This document shows positions 31,454 to 42,202 of a DNA stretch of 64,000 nt, in pieces. Both the position numbers and the translations under genes were made by a program. Origin of the DNA: Stentor coeruleus (taxonomy: Eukaryota; Ciliophora; Heterotrichea; Heterotrichida; Stentoridae). The number at the start of each line of letters is the position of its first letter. Position 1 is the first letter of the stretch. The stretch lies in contig MPUH01000002.1 in the NCBI GenBank assembly GCA_001970955.1, positions 1-64,000 on the forward strand. Reading direction: 5' to 3'. Under the pieces are notes generated by a model. That model was given only the letters and a program-made list of their open reading frames with translations. It was not told the origin of the DNA and made no database searches.

Positions 31454-31679
31454 ATAGCTATTAAAATGAAAACTCTTGTATACTCATATAAATTCTAATT
31501 ACTCACATAATCCACAATTAAGTAAAACTAAAATTTCCATACATTTAAACTATTATAAACCAAAAATTCGCATAATCTAATATAATAATCAACCTGCTCT
31601 TACAAATTCTTAAACTAATTCCAACAAAAACCCTAAAATCCTATAATAAAAAAATTAAACTTAAAACTTTCGCAATCTA
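31454..31679. other. Convergent spacer, about 225 bp
   Basis: AT-rich 3' flanks of the exchanger (plus) and the kelch/coiled-coil gene (minus). No feature seen. Confidence 0.55.
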
Positions 31680-33338
31680 TTAATCCTCATCTAAAGAATC
31701 TTCTAAGCTATCATGTTCTTCTTGCATTTCCTCCCTATAAGACTCTTCATTCTCTTCCTCTTTCATATTCGCCTCAATATTCTCTGAATCCTCAATCGAC
31801 AACTGATAAAATTCCCTCAATTTTATCAAAGATTCCTGATGTTTTCTTTTACGTAAAGCGATATCATCCATTCTTTCTTTACTTAAACCTCTTATTTGAT
31901 TTCCAGCATTCATTGCAATCATTTCAGCAAAAGAATGGTCTAATGTTATTAACAGAGACTCAGCTTTTTTTACCATATCTTCTAGTTTTTCAATTCTTTC
32001 TAGTAAAAGCTTTTCTTTTTTGTCGTTTTGGCCTTGAGATTTTTTTATTGTCTCTAGTTCAACAGTTTTTTTTTTATTAACTTCTTCTAAACGGGCGATT
32101 TTGCTTCCAAGAGCTGCTTGTTGTTCTTTGTTTTCACGGATTTGGTGTTCAAGTTTCTCAGCAAGGCTTTGTTTTTCATTTTCTAATATGACAATTTTAT
32201 CCCTGTTTATCGACAGCTGATTCTGCAATTCTTTTATTTTTTTCATCTGTTCATTAATTGTCGCTTCTGCTTTAGCAAAAGAATTCTTATCAGCAAATTG
32301 CCCACCTCCAGCTTGCCAAGCCTGTCCTGCAGTAACTTCAGTTTTCTCTAAAGAATAAATTTCCATTGGGCAATAAGACTGTTCTAACCCTCCAAGTAAT
32401 AACAATTGAGATTTACCTTCAGAATTCTGCCCCCAACACATTGAATGCCCATATCTTTTTGACGGGCAATATCCACCCATAATTGGCACACTCCAATGCA
32501 TTTCTGATAAGTCTAGTATATAAAAATCATTTAAAATATTCAATCTTTCAGCCCGACCTTCTCTTAATGATTCAACACCACCAAAAATCGCCACACAAAA
32601 ATTGTCTAAAATTGCTGTTGAATGAAATGCTCTTGGACTTGGACCTTTACCTCTAGGCTGAGTTTTAATCCAACGTAATTCATTTACATTCAAAATAAAC
32701 AAGTCTGAAGAGTATTTTTGTGTTGTGACACCACCAAATAATATTAAAGTGTCTTGAAAACTACATAAAGTGTGTCCTTTTCTAGGACCTGGAGATGTAC
32801 CTTTAGTTTTCTGTCTTGTCCAACTAGGTCCAGGGACTTCAGTACCTGAAGCACTCCAATCTATATCATGATATTGAAAAGCCCAAAGATCATCAAGCAT
32901 AAGATTTTCTGGAGCACTACATCCTCCATACATAAAAACTCTATCCTGAAGTTTACATGCAGCATGATGTGCCCTTCCACTAGGTTGTTCAATAATATAA
33001 AGTTTTTTCCATACCCACTGGTCTAAATCTAAAGCATATAAATCTCCTAACGAATCTCTTCTATCACCTTGTCCACCATGAATGAACATAATATTGTGTG
33101 TGTCATCTATCCATGAGACTTGATATCCTCTACCACATGGAATACTACCTTCTGCTTCAATTTGTTCCCAATTCCCTGTAACTGGATCATAAGTATACAC
33201 ATCATTTGACCTTCTATCACCAATTCCCCCAAAAGCCACCCATTTCTTATCTCTTCCATTGTATATCACTGAAAGCCCTTCTCTAGGACTAGGTCCCTGG
33301 CCCTGGACTCTCATCTTATGCCAGAACAACGAGTTCAT
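31680..33338 (-). CDS. Kelch-propeller coiled-coil protein (Tea1/LZTR-like layout)
   Basis: A single exon of 552 residues from the ATG at 33338; the frame extends upstream only to a TTG at 33365. Residues about 8-330 form six kelch blades with clear GG turns: WVAFGGIGDRRSNDVYTYD, MFIHGGQGDRR, VFMYGGCSAPENL, LILFGGVTTQKYSSDLFIL, VAIFGGVESL and LLLLGGLEQSY. A coiled coil covers about 355-480 and the tail is very acidic. Propeller plus coiled coil is the layout of Tea1-like polarity proteins and of several Rab effectors; which applies is not visible. It starts 45 nt after the stop of the transporter gene on the same strand. It is unrelated in detail to the four-member kelch family here. Confidence 0.87.
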   Translation of the reverse strand: MNSLFWHKMRVQGQGPSPREGLSVIYNGRDKKWVAFGGIGDRRSNDVYTYDPVTGNWEQIEAEGSIPCGRGYQVSWIDDTHNIMFIHGGQGDRRDSLGDLYALDLDQWVWKKLYIIEQPSGRAHHAACKLQDRVFMYGGCSAPENLMLDDLWAFQYHDIDWSASGTEVPGPSWTRQKTKGTSPGPRKGHTLCSFQDTLILFGGVTTQKYSSDLFILNVNELRWIKTQPRGKGPSPRAFHSTAILDNFCVAIFGGVESLREGRAERLNILNDFYILDLSEMHWSVPIMGGYCPSKRYGHSMCWGQNSEGKSQLLLLGGLEQSYCPMEIYSLEKTEVTAGQAWQAGGGQFADKNSFAKAEATINEQMKKIKELQNQLSINRDKIVILENEKQSLAEKLEHQIRENKEQQAALGSKIARLEEVNKKKTVELETIKKSQGQNDKKEKLLLERIEKLEDMVKKAESLLITLDHSFAEMIAMNAGNQIRGLSKERMDDIALRKRKHQESLIKLREFYQLSIEDSENIEANMKEEENEESYREEMQEEHDSLEDSLDED

Positions 33339-33383
33339 TTTTGTATATAAATAAAAAGATTTCAAAAAAAACTAATTACTTGT

Positions 33384-34778
33384 CTAGTTACTCCCATCTA
33401 TCATAATAAAGAACCCTGCTACAATGCCTACAATCGCTACAAAAACGATCCAAACTAAGTAACTGAAAATGAAGATTTTCTTCTTTTGGTCGTCAGTCTT
33501 CAAAAATTGAGCTTCACTTTCTTCTTGAGGTTTTTTACCGATTTTAAGCAAATGTGAGTATTCTTTACTAAACAATAGAGCTACAGGAGGAACTACTATA
33601 CCTAATATTGAAGTCAATACGACACCAATACATATTATGACCTCCCAAACCTTTGAATTAAACATAAACAATGATAAAACAATTGAACCCATTATAAGAA
33701 TCACAGATAGAAGCCTATCTGAACCTGAAGCTTTTTTCATAGTGTCAGCATCGTTGCCAGCAAGGAACTGGGCAAGGGCAAACCTAGCCGGGATAACATT
33801 GACAATAACAGCACAAGCACCAGCAAGAGCAAGTCCATAAGCTTTCAATGTAACATAATCTTGATCTTTTCCACATTTTATTGTGTTTTCCCCTACAAAA
33901 GATATAGCAGAAAGTGTTGAATTGGTTACTGTAGCATTAGCACCTGCCTCAGAATTTGTTTCTTCAGCTGAAATGTTGATGTTTTCAAATGTATAAAATA
34001 CATAAACTGTGAAGTAAACTAAAAGTGAAGCAAGAGCTGAAGCATTAATGACCGTTTTCATAACATCACCATTTTTGACTTCTTTATATATAAAAGGTAA
34101 TGATTGGAATGCACTTGAGAAATAAAGCTGAAGGCCGATAAGTTTAATAAGCCAAGTATCAAATCCTTCTACCGATAAAACAGGGACACTATTCCAGTAT
34201 TCATCAGAAGTACAAGTCGCAACAGTTTCAACTAGGCCACCAGTGAATATATAAACCCAAGCAAGAAGAAGGACAATACAAAACCATTTGATTTTCTTGA
34301 AATCACTAGTCAATGATATGAAAATCAATGGGATGTTAATCAAAGCTAAAAAGTAATATGCTTTATCAGGGTCTTGACCAGCTGCAGTTGGGCTTCCGAA
34401 AACATAACCTCCTAAGTATCTTTGAATGTATGCTAGTAAAATGAAGTTGTGGATTGTCATCAAGATATCGTAGATCATAGCTGCAGCTTTACCGAATTTG
34501 TCTTCAAGATACTCAGCAAAGTTGTATTCTTCTGAGCTTTCTCTACAACAATAAGCAATTATGTGATGGTTGATTGTATATGTGATTATGACGAAGATCA
34601 TGACTAAAAAATCTGCAAGCAAGCTGTTAATGCCAAATTTAGTCAGTGAGTCGGTGGATCCTAATATCCCAAGACCTGTTGAAAAGGCTACCATAAAGAA
34701 AAGAGCTTGGATTGCTTCATATGTTGTCGATTTGGATTTGGAATTGCCTTCTAGAAGAGGGTCTTTCACGTCAGACAT
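33384..34778 (-). CDS. Amino-acid transporter, AAAP/SLC38-type
   Basis: A single exon of 464 residues. After a soluble N-terminus (MSDVKDPLLEGN) there are about 11 membrane segments from residue 25 on. The AAAP hallmark is in the first helix region (ALFFMVAFSTGLGILGSTDSL), with further family-like patterns in the third segment (MIYDILMTIHNFILLAYIQRYLGG, in parts). A loop at about 260-300 contains NAT, NST and other potential glycosylation sites, and so probably faces outside or a lumen. It likely moves neutral amino acids with H+ or Na+ at the plasma membrane or a vacuole; substrate not determinable. Confidence 0.85.
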   Translation of the reverse strand: MSDVKDPLLEGNSKSKSTTYEAIQALFFMVAFSTGLGILGSTDSLTKFGINSLLADFLVMIFVIITYTINHHIIAYCCRESSEEYNFAEYLEDKFGKAAAMIYDILMTIHNFILLAYIQRYLGGYVFGSPTAAGQDPDKAYYFLALINIPLIFISLTSDFKKIKWFCIVLLLAWVYIFTGGLVETVATCTSDEYWNSVPVLSVEGFDTWLIKLIGLQLYFSSAFQSLPFIYKEVKNGDVMKTVINASALASLLVYFTVYVFYTFENINISAEETNSEAGANATVTNSTLSAISFVGENTIKCGKDQDYVTLKAYGLALAGACAVIVNVIPARFALAQFLAGNDADTMKKASGSDRLLSVILIMGSIVLSLFMFNSKVWEVIICIGVVLTSILGIVVPPVALLFSKEYSHLLKIGKKPQEESEAQFLKTDDQKKKIFIFSYLVWIVFVAIVGIVAGFFIMIDGSN

Positions 34779-34890
34779 TTATTTAAACAATGGCCAGAAT
34801 TTTATTTAGCTAATTAACTATATTAGCTTTGCCTATAATGGGAAATATACTAACTTTATAAATTTTTGCGTGAGAGTTTTATGTAAGGAT

Positions 34891-35041
34891 TTTGGGTTGA
34901 TTTTGGATTTGACCTTCGGGATTGTTGCTATTTTAAGATGATGATTTTGGGTTGTCATTCCTTGANTTTGGGTTGATTTTGGATTTGACCTTCGGGATTG
35001 TTGCTATTTTAAGATGATGATTTTGGGTTGTCATTCCTTGA
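34891..35041. repeat. 75-bp direct repeat flanking a single N (assembly join)
   Basis: 34891-34965 and 34967-35041 are identical by eye, with N at 34966. Most likely an unmerged contig overlap. Confidence 0.9.
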
Positions 35042-35185
35042 ATCTTAAATATTGTAAAATTTGAGGTTGACATTTTAGAATTTTGAATAAGGTTTTTGAT
35101 TTTGTCTTAGGGAANAATCTTAAATATTGTAAAATTTGAGGTTGACATTTTAGAATTTTGAATAAGGTTTTTGATTTTGGCTTAA
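35041..35185. repeat. About 70-bp direct repeat flanking a single N (assembly join)
   Basis: 35041-35114 recurs after the N at 35115, with a mismatch near the end (GTCTTAG against GGCTTAA). Together with the previous join this leaves a 148-bp contig whose two ends overlap both neighbours. Confidence 0.85.
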
Positions 35186-36635
35186 TTATTTTAATATTAG
35201 ATGCAATTAGTAATTTGATATTATGTAAAGGATAATATGGTCAGTCTATAGGATTTTATAGGTAGATATTTTTATGTGATGATTAGATAATTATTTATAG
35301 TAGAAAGATGTGTTAGGGAAAAGCTATTGTGATTTGAGATCTTTGTAGTAATAAACATGCGAATTTGATTGATAAGTTATATTGGAGAGTAATATTAGCT
35401 ATTATATATATTATAAGAATAATGAACTGCGTTAAAATTTTTATATAGGGTATTGAAATAGAGGAGGGGATAATATCTTTAATTTCTGATTAACAATTTT
35501 ATGTGAAGACAGAAGTTAAATTTTATGTATAAAAATACATGCTTTATAAGATGTAAAAATTCAACTAGGTTTTAGTTAGGGCTATAGATAGTTTGAATAA
35601 AAATAGGATTTAATTAGGATATTCATCTCCATTACAGAATTTGGGAAAATATTTAGAATTTGATTATTTGTAAACAGATGGGATATTTGCATAGAAAACA
35701 TATATGATTATGGGTTTATAATAAATTTAAAAGTTAAGTGATATATTTCATCAGGAAATATGCCTATAAATATAGAATCTGAAATCCATTAGGAATTTGA
35801 AACTAAGCATTAGGTTTTATCACAAAAGTATAGTTGTTTATATTTTCCATTAATTAATGTCTTTATAAGCATATTTTCCATAAAAATATGTTTATAGAGG
35901 CTTTTGCATCTAAAAATTGCATTCAAAAACAAATCATGCTGATCTAGAAACTCTTTTTCTTACAAAAAAAATTATCTCTCTACACATTGATACCCATAAT
36001 CCTCACTTTAGCACATCTTACAATATATTCTTAACACTTCACATTTCATAAAAACTCATTTATCAAACTTTTGACTTGCACTTTGATTAAAAGTACTCTG
36101 CGTTAAAAGTGCTAAATCATTAACACAACTTGGAGTATTAGCCTCATACCTCAAAGGGTAATCTTTCTAGCCTATCTTCTCTTTGTCTCTTTCCCAAACT
36201 TTTTTATCTGTTGTTTTTCAATCTAGTCATATAATACTTTGAGCTGAAGTTACTAGAGTTTTTATTATAATCTGGGATATTCTTGTTTTAAGATTATATT
36301 TTTATCAACATACTTATCTTCTTCGCTAAAAATATGTGATATGTTATAGTTATGAAAATCTTCTATAATAAGCAGCAGTTTTTTAAAAATTGGTGAGTTG
36401 GCATTTAATAAGTGGATTTTTGTAAGAGGAAATTGAAATTATCTTGAAACAGTATCATTAGTTGATAAGGCAAAATAACTTTGGTAAACACATTTTTCAT
36501 TAAATCGGTCAAAGTTTTGTCGGTTTGGCCTATCTTGCTATTGTCTTCAGTGTCAGGAAAAGTTATAGAAACGTAATAAAGGTTTTTCATAATAGGACCT
36601 TTATAAAAATCCTCTCAGGGACAATTGATATAAAT

Positions 36636-38732
36636 ATGGAAGACAAACAGCCATTAACATCATTTTCACATCTAAAAAATCAGATTTTCCTAATCGATTT
36701 CACCGATGAAATCTCATCAGACCCTGAACTCAGCCAATATATCGATAAAGAATTGCAACTAGTCAAAGAAAGCAGTGAACCATTAGTTGAGCCTTGGCCA
36801 ATATTTGAGATGCAATGGACAAATCGAGTAATTGTTGGAGGTTTGCCTGAAGTAAACGAAGAAAAAGCTCAGAACCTAATCAAATTCTTATCAAGACTCT
36901 CAGCAAAGTCTAATTGTCCAATCGAACCATCAGATATTCACATGCCAATGCTTAAAGGTATGAGCTTACGTTTTGCAATTATAACTTTTAAAGATGATGA
37001 AATAGCGAAATCAGCAGTCATAAACCTAAATGGTGTTAATCTTGATAAAAAACATACTTTAACTGTATTGTCTTTTGATGAATTCGATAGGATTATGGAA
37101 CTTCCAGATACTTATCAAGAACCAAGAATCTATTCTCAACAACAACTCAAAAGTTGGCTTACAGACTCACTTGGCCGAGATCAGTTTATTATAAGAGCTG
37201 GGGAAAAGACTCAAGTTTTTTGGAATGACTCATTATCTAGAATTCCAGAATTAGTTTCAAATGGTCCATTAGGGAAAGTATGGACAGATAAATATATAGC
37301 TTGGAGTTCTGATGGAACTTATTTAGCAACAATGCATAGTAGAGGGGTTGTTATTTGGGCTGGACCAGAATTTGAAGAGATGGGTAAATTGGAACATTAT
37401 GGGGTTGGACAAGTTGGGTTTTCGCCTTGTGAAAGATATGTGTTAACTTTTAGTGCTAAAGGTAAATTTATAGTGTGGAATCTAAGTACTAAAGAAGAAA
37501 TAAGGGTTTTTCCTGCTGAAGAAGAGAAATGGGGAACTTATAAATGGAGTCACAATGGAGATTTCTTAGCTAAAATGGCTGAAGAGAGTATTTTTATATA
37601 TCAAACCTCTTCTATGTCCATGCTTGAAGATGAAAATGGAATGAAAAGACCTTTGAAAATCGAAGGACTCGCCGACTTCTCATGGAGTCCTGGGGCTAAT
37701 ATCATAGCTTGTTATATTAGAGAAAACAGTAATAGACCAGCTATAATAAAAATCATCAGCATTCCAAACAAAGAACTCATTGCTTCAAGAAACCTTTTCG
37801 ATGCTTTAGCCTGTACATTTTTCTGGCAAAGTGATGGAGAGTATCTTTTATCTTTAGTTCGTACTATAAATCAAGATAGTCATTATATTACAAAAACAAT
37901 ATTTGAAGTGACTTGCCTTAAAATTAAAAATACACCTACTTTATCTTTATCACTTAATGCTTCAGTTATAAGTTGTGCATGGCAAAATGGGACAAATAGA
38001 TTTGCTGTTGTAGCGGCTCATGGTAAGGATAATCATAAGAAATTTTCTGTTTATGAAATTGATTCAAAGAAAAACATTGTGCTTATAGGGGAAAAAGATA
38101 CACAGATTACAGAAATATTATGGGCTCCACAAGGAAACCAAGTAGTTTTGTATTCAAAAGATAAGTATAAGCTTGTTTTTTATTCAATAGGAGATAAAGG
38201 GATTAGTGATTTAGAAGAAAGAACTTATACTAATTTGAACTATTTAGAATGGGACCCAAGTGGAAGGTATCTTATTGTTGCTAAAACTGTAGAACTTAAA
38301 TCAAATCAATCACTTATGGGTACAGGATATATTATTTATAATGGTCAAGGAGAAATTGTATGTCAGTATCTTATGGAAAAGTTTTATCAAATACTTTGGA
38401 GACCAAGACCTAAGTTTATTTTACCTAAAGAAGCACATACTAAACTTATAACTGAATATGAGCATTTGACTAAGAAATATGCTGAACAAGATAGGGAAAT
38501 AAAAAAGAAATCTAAACAAGAAAAGCTTAGAAAAGAAAATGAAAAGAAAATCGAATTTCTAGCTTTGATACAGAGGAATAGGGAGATTTGGATTAAAACT
38601 GCTGAAGATAGGAAAAATTTATATGGAAGAAGTGATGAAGAAGAGAGAAATAGATGGAGTATGGAACATAATAATGTTGAAGAAGTTATTAATGTGACAA
38701 AAGAACGGATAAGAGAACAAGTAGCTAGTTAG
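36636..38732 (+). CDS. EIF3B: Translation initiation factor 3 subunit B (eIF3b)
   Basis: A single exon of 698 residues from the ATG at 36636. Residues about 58-150 form the atypical RRM (NRVIVGGLPEVNEEKAQ through LTVLSFDEFDRIMELP). This is followed by YQEPRIYSQQQLKSWLTD, a linker characteristic of eIF3b. A WD-type nine-bladed propeller runs from about 200 to 600 (KYIAWSSDGTYLATMHSRG, VGFSPCERYVLTFSAKG, LEWDPSGRYLIVAKT). The Lys/Glu-rich C-terminal helix (about 605-690) is where family members bind eIF3i and eIF3g. It scaffolds the 43S pre-initiation complex. The start fits well: upstream codons have no RRM-like content. Confidence 0.95.
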   Translation: MEDKQPLTSFSHLKNQIFLIDFTDEISSDPELSQYIDKELQLVKESSEPLVEPWPIFEMQWTNRVIVGGLPEVNEEKAQNLIKFLSRLSAKSNCPIEPSDIHMPMLKGMSLRFAIITFKDDEIAKSAVINLNGVNLDKKHTLTVLSFDEFDRIMELPDTYQEPRIYSQQQLKSWLTDSLGRDQFIIRAGEKTQVFWNDSLSRIPELVSNGPLGKVWTDKYIAWSSDGTYLATMHSRGVVIWAGPEFEEMGKLEHYGVGQVGFSPCERYVLTFSAKGKFIVWNLSTKEEIRVFPAEEEKWGTYKWSHNGDFLAKMAEESIFIYQTSSMSMLEDENGMKRPLKIEGLADFSWSPGANIIACYIRENSNRPAIIKIISIPNKELIASRNLFDALACTFFWQSDGEYLLSLVRTINQDSHYITKTIFEVTCLKIKNTPTLSLSLNASVISCAWQNGTNRFAVVAAHGKDNHKKFSVYEIDSKKNIVLIGEKDTQITEILWAPQGNQVVLYSKDKYKLVFYSIGDKGISDLEERTYTNLNYLEWDPSGRYLIVAKTVELKSNQSLMGTGYIIYNGQGEIVCQYLMEKFYQILWRPRPKFILPKEAHTKLITEYEHLTKKYAEQDREIKKKSKQEKLRKENEKKIEFLALIQRNREIWIKTAEDRKNLYGRSDEEERNRWSMEHNNVEEVINVTKERIREQVAS

Positions 38733-39240
38733 ATATAGTTATAGTAGATTATGTCTAATTTCAGAATTAAATATTTTTTAGGGTTTTTTTTAGTAATTTT
38801 TTTTTATGTGGGAAGATGAATAAATGTTTAAGAAGGCTTGGAAAATTGTTAAGGTTTTTGATTAAATTAGTTTTGAGAATTTATAAGGTGAGTTTATGTT
38901 GTGATACTTTATAGTGAGATATCAAGTGTGTATAATTTTCTATCAAATAACTTTTCTACAGTATAAACTCTAAATCCATCATATTTCAAACATAATTTTG
39001 TATAGTAAAACTCAAAATATTTACATAAAACCAAAATAAAAACTTTCCAAAACCTAAAAATTCATAACCAAAACTTCTAAAAATCCTAAAAAAATTCTGT
39101 CAAAAAATATCTTTATCCTAATATCAAAACATAAAAACTTATACAAATAACATCATCTAACTTTTTATCAATATTTTATAAATACTCTCTTGCCAATATT
39201 TTATTAGATTTTAATATCATATTTCCAAATATTTAATTAC
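38733..39240. other. Convergent intergenic region, about 510 bp
   Basis: AT-rich; G-rich to about 38930, then C-rich. No ORF or RNA seen. Confidence 0.6.
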
Positions 39241-41226
39241 CTAATGATCATTTTTAATTGAAATACAATCATCAACAACACAATCTTTCATAGAATCAAA
39301 GCTGATCATTATCATTTTTAAATCACATTCCTCAATGCCGAAATCCTTAAGATTTTTTATGAATATATTTCTATATAGTGTATAGTCACCTTCAGTAATT
39401 TTAAGGCCCTTATGACTTTCTTCTATTTCTTTTTTGAATTGTAAATCTATGTCTAAGCAGAAAATCCGCAATATTGCCCGAGAAAATTTTTTTATGTTTT
39501 TGCGAGTGAAACCTTTGAAGTACCTTCTTAGAGGACTTTGAAGGATTTCTTCATTGACTTTGAAACTAAATTCCTTCCAAAAACACATCGGTGCATATTT
39601 TTCTGAAGGTCCACAAAAGTTTTTACTCTGCATCTTAGCCTTAAAGCTAAGTTTTTCATACGACTGCACACAATCATCAATTTGCTTTATATGCCCTTTA
39701 GTATACATAATACTACTTTTATTCTGTAATTTCTGAAAGGAATTACTAGCTTTGATTTCCCCGATATTCCTAACAGAAATTCTTTTTTTTAAAACATTTT
39801 TATCAGTTTTTATCATCTGAGTAGGCAAAATTACATTTTTTTCAATAAATTTGCTAAAAACCGCACTTCTTTCAAAACTCAAAAACCCTTCATGCGTTTT
39901 CTCATCATCAAGTTTATGTCCTTTAACATCCCTTAAATTAGCTTTTTTACATATTCTTATATCACTACTCGTTCTTATATGCCTTTGACTTTTATTTGAT
40001 GATATTGAAGATTTATCTGATTCTGATAACCCACCTTTAGATCCGTGGGATTCTAAAATCTCAGAACATTTTACAGCTTTTACTTTTAGTAAAAGCCAGC
40101 CTTTATCTTTATCTTTTATATATAAAACTTGGAATTCATCAACTTCTTTATTTAGTCTTTGTTTGAAATCCCTTGAAAGATGGAGAATAAGACTTTGGCT
40201 CATAGACTCAATTTCTGGAATTGGCATTTTTACCATATAAAGAGTTAAAGACTTTGTGTTTCTTGGGTCGATAACATATTTATCATTAAGTTCTTCTTCT
40301 GTTGTCGAGCTTGAAGCTGTTGGGTTTTCCAAGTATCTCAATCTTTTTATTAAACTTGTGCAGTTTTTTGGTAATTCAGGGCAATTTATATTGTGTGGTT
40401 CTATAATTGAACAATCGACTACTGGGAAATATAAAGAATCCGATTCTAAATATGTATTTTCTAATTGACAACCAAAACCTAACTCAATTCTAGATTGGTT
40501 CGGGTTTAGAGTTTTTGTTTTGACTGAATTAGACCGATAGAATTGGTTTTTATTATTTTCACCAAGGATTTTGTTTTGCAATACATACAACTTCGACGCT
40601 AAACCTTTCTTCAAATGATGCATTAAAACTGCTGGCTTTCCTTTAGAAGGTTTAACAAAAGCTTGATACAAGCCATATTGGTTTTTGTTTGCATCCATAA
40701 ACTCTTTAGCACTGCCTTTACTATCAAAAAACCTAATTTTTCCATCAAAAGTTTTGAAAATGCATACAGGGTAATCAGTTTTATCATTAGACTTGTGAGT
40801 ATTGCTAAAGGATTTAGAGTTTTGTGAGCAATAATGACTATCTTCAAAGTCATTAAAAAAGTCTAAAAATGCTTCTGGTCCGCTTGTGAATTCTAGGTTT
40901 TCAGTTGATTTTACCATAAATTTTAAGTCATGATTGTAGTAATAAGTTGTCGGAAGTTTTAGTAAAAGTTTATTGCTACGAAGGGAAAAAAGCAAAGGGT
41001 AAATATCAAAGTCATGTAAAGTCAATAAACTTGATGGGATTGCATTATTGATTTGAATACAACGCTTTTCTTGGATTTTTATAACTTTTTCATTCAAAAA
41101 CTTTCTATATCTTGAATGGTAATTTTTTAGACTTTGGTGCATTTTGGCTTGGCTTAGAACTTCTGTGTATTCGTGTAAGGCTTTTTTAAATTCGTTAATT
41201 GTGAAGTTTGATTGATGGCTGATCAT
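39241..41226 (-). CDS. Large protein with C-terminal truncated-globin-like domain
   Basis: A single exon of 661 residues. The first 540 residues are unfamiliar: helical at the N-terminus, then mixed alpha/beta segments (ICIFKTFDGKIRFF-like near 155; FQVLYIKDKDKGWLLLKVK near 365) and a Ser/Lys-rich linker around 390-510. The last about 110 residues look like a group 1 truncated haemoglobin. FSFKVNEEILQSPLRRYFKG resembles the B-C helices. ESHKGLKITEGDY resembles the F helix, with a candidate haem-binding His605 in the family pattern HxGLxIT. YRNIFIKNLKDFGIEE resembles G-H. I infer an oxygen- or NO-sensing or regulatory tail. The family call rests on spacing and the HxGLxIT signature only. Confidence 0.6.
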   Translation of the reverse strand: MISHQSNFTINEFKKALHEYTEVLSQAKMHQSLKNYHSRYRKFLNEKVIKIQEKRCIQINNAIPSSLLTLHDFDIYPLLFSLRSNKLLLKLPTTYYYNHDLKFMVKSTENLEFTSGPEAFLDFFNDFEDSHYCSQNSKSFSNTHKSNDKTDYPVCIFKTFDGKIRFFDSKGSAKEFMDANKNQYGLYQAFVKPSKGKPAVLMHHLKKGLASKLYVLQNKILGENNKNQFYRSNSVKTKTLNPNQSRIELGFGCQLENTYLESDSLYFPVVDCSIIEPHNINCPELPKNCTSLIKRLRYLENPTASSSTTEEELNDKYVIDPRNTKSLTLYMVKMPIPEIESMSQSLILHLSRDFKQRLNKEVDEFQVLYIKDKDKGWLLLKVKAVKCSEILESHGSKGGLSESDKSSISSNKSQRHIRTSSDIRICKKANLRDVKGHKLDDEKTHEGFLSFERSAVFSKFIEKNVILPTQMIKTDKNVLKKRISVRNIGEIKASNSFQKLQNKSSIMYTKGHIKQIDDCVQSYEKLSFKAKMQSKNFCGPSEKYAPMCFWKEFSFKVNEEILQSPLRRYFKGFTRKNIKKFSRAILRIFCLDIDLQFKKEIEESHKGLKITEGDYTLYRNIFIKNLKDFGIEECDLKMIMISFDSMKDCVVDDCISIKNDH

Positions 41227-42202
41227 TGATAATTATTATTATTCTTTAAAGATAATTAGGTACTTTATTTTGAAGTATATTTTATTGTATGAATAAATGA
41301 GATAAATATTTTTTTATGAAGTGTGTGTTAAGAGGAGATTATATAAGGTTTTTATATTTTTAATATATTAGATAGAGAAGGATACTTTTATAAAACGTCA
41401 AATTTTCTTTTATTTTAAAGAGCTTTAGACTGGTGAACATATAAGATAATTAAAGGTATTTGGAATAGAGCTAAGATACTAATTGTGTTTAGAAATAGAA
41501 ATAAAAAGATTAATTACTGTTTATTTGTATTCATATAGGAGAAAAATAATAACGAGAGCCTTTAGAAATTATTATTTTGAGTAATAAATTTTATGAATAG
41601 TTTATGAGATAAATTGAAGAGTTGTTTATAAGAAAAAAATTGATTGAAAATATTTTATTGGAAATTAGCTAAGAATGTGACTTAGAGGAGTAAAAAATCA
41701 AAATATATATATAATTTCATGATGATATATTTAGATGATAATCGTTATGACAAGAGATTGTATAGAAAAAATATTATATATAGGAATATCTTGCTAGTAT
41801 TTATAGAGTAAGGAATGTATTTTTATTTTTCCCTAAAGATTGTGGTATTGTAAATATTATTTTAGTTGTAAGGCACTTTTGAACTCATTTTTAAAACCCT
41901 TAAAGCGTACATTTTTTAGATGTTATAAAGATTGTAGTGTAATTTAAGCACTTAACATTAGAGTTTATTGCGTTTAAGATTGCAAGGATTCTATATCATT
42001 TCCCTCACATTATTAATAAAACTTCTCATAATCCTTATACTTTTCAAAAATCTATATAAGATTTATTTTTTTATAAATTTTCTTAATAGCATAACAACAA
42101 TATTTTATATCAAAATATTCTATAAGTAAATCCACCTACACTGTTTATCTATTCACTCAAAAGCCTATAATGCATTAATCCCTTATCATATTTATCATAA
42201 TA
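41227..42202. other. Divergent intergenic region, about 980 bp
   Basis: AT-rich; the plus strand is G-rich to about 41950 and C-rich from about 41990, the usual divergent-promoter pattern here. No coding or RNA signal. Confidence 0.6.

Larger units (their letters stand above)
34779..36635. other. Divergent intergenic region, about 1.86 kb, with two assembly joins
   Basis: The largest gene-free stretch in the window. It contains N at 34966 and at 35115, each between direct repeats. From 34800 to about 35600 the plus strand is G/T-rich; from about 35930 it turns C-rich toward eIF3b. The frame of eIF3b is open upstream to 36525 but only from a TTG. No RNA gene seen. Confidence 0.55.

Noticed and set aside
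34779-35200. Direct repeats as a genuine satellite
   Set aside because: Each repeat pair is split by a single N, the mark of unmerged contig ends.
36405-36590. 61-codon minus-strand ORF overlapping the eIF3b 5' region
   Set aside because: No protein-like pattern; antisense to the eIF3b 5' flank and skewed like noncoding spacer.
36525-36635. Upstream extension of the eIF3b frame
   Set aside because: It begins at TTG and has no eIF3b-like content; the ATG at 36636 precedes the expected acidic N-terminus and RRM.
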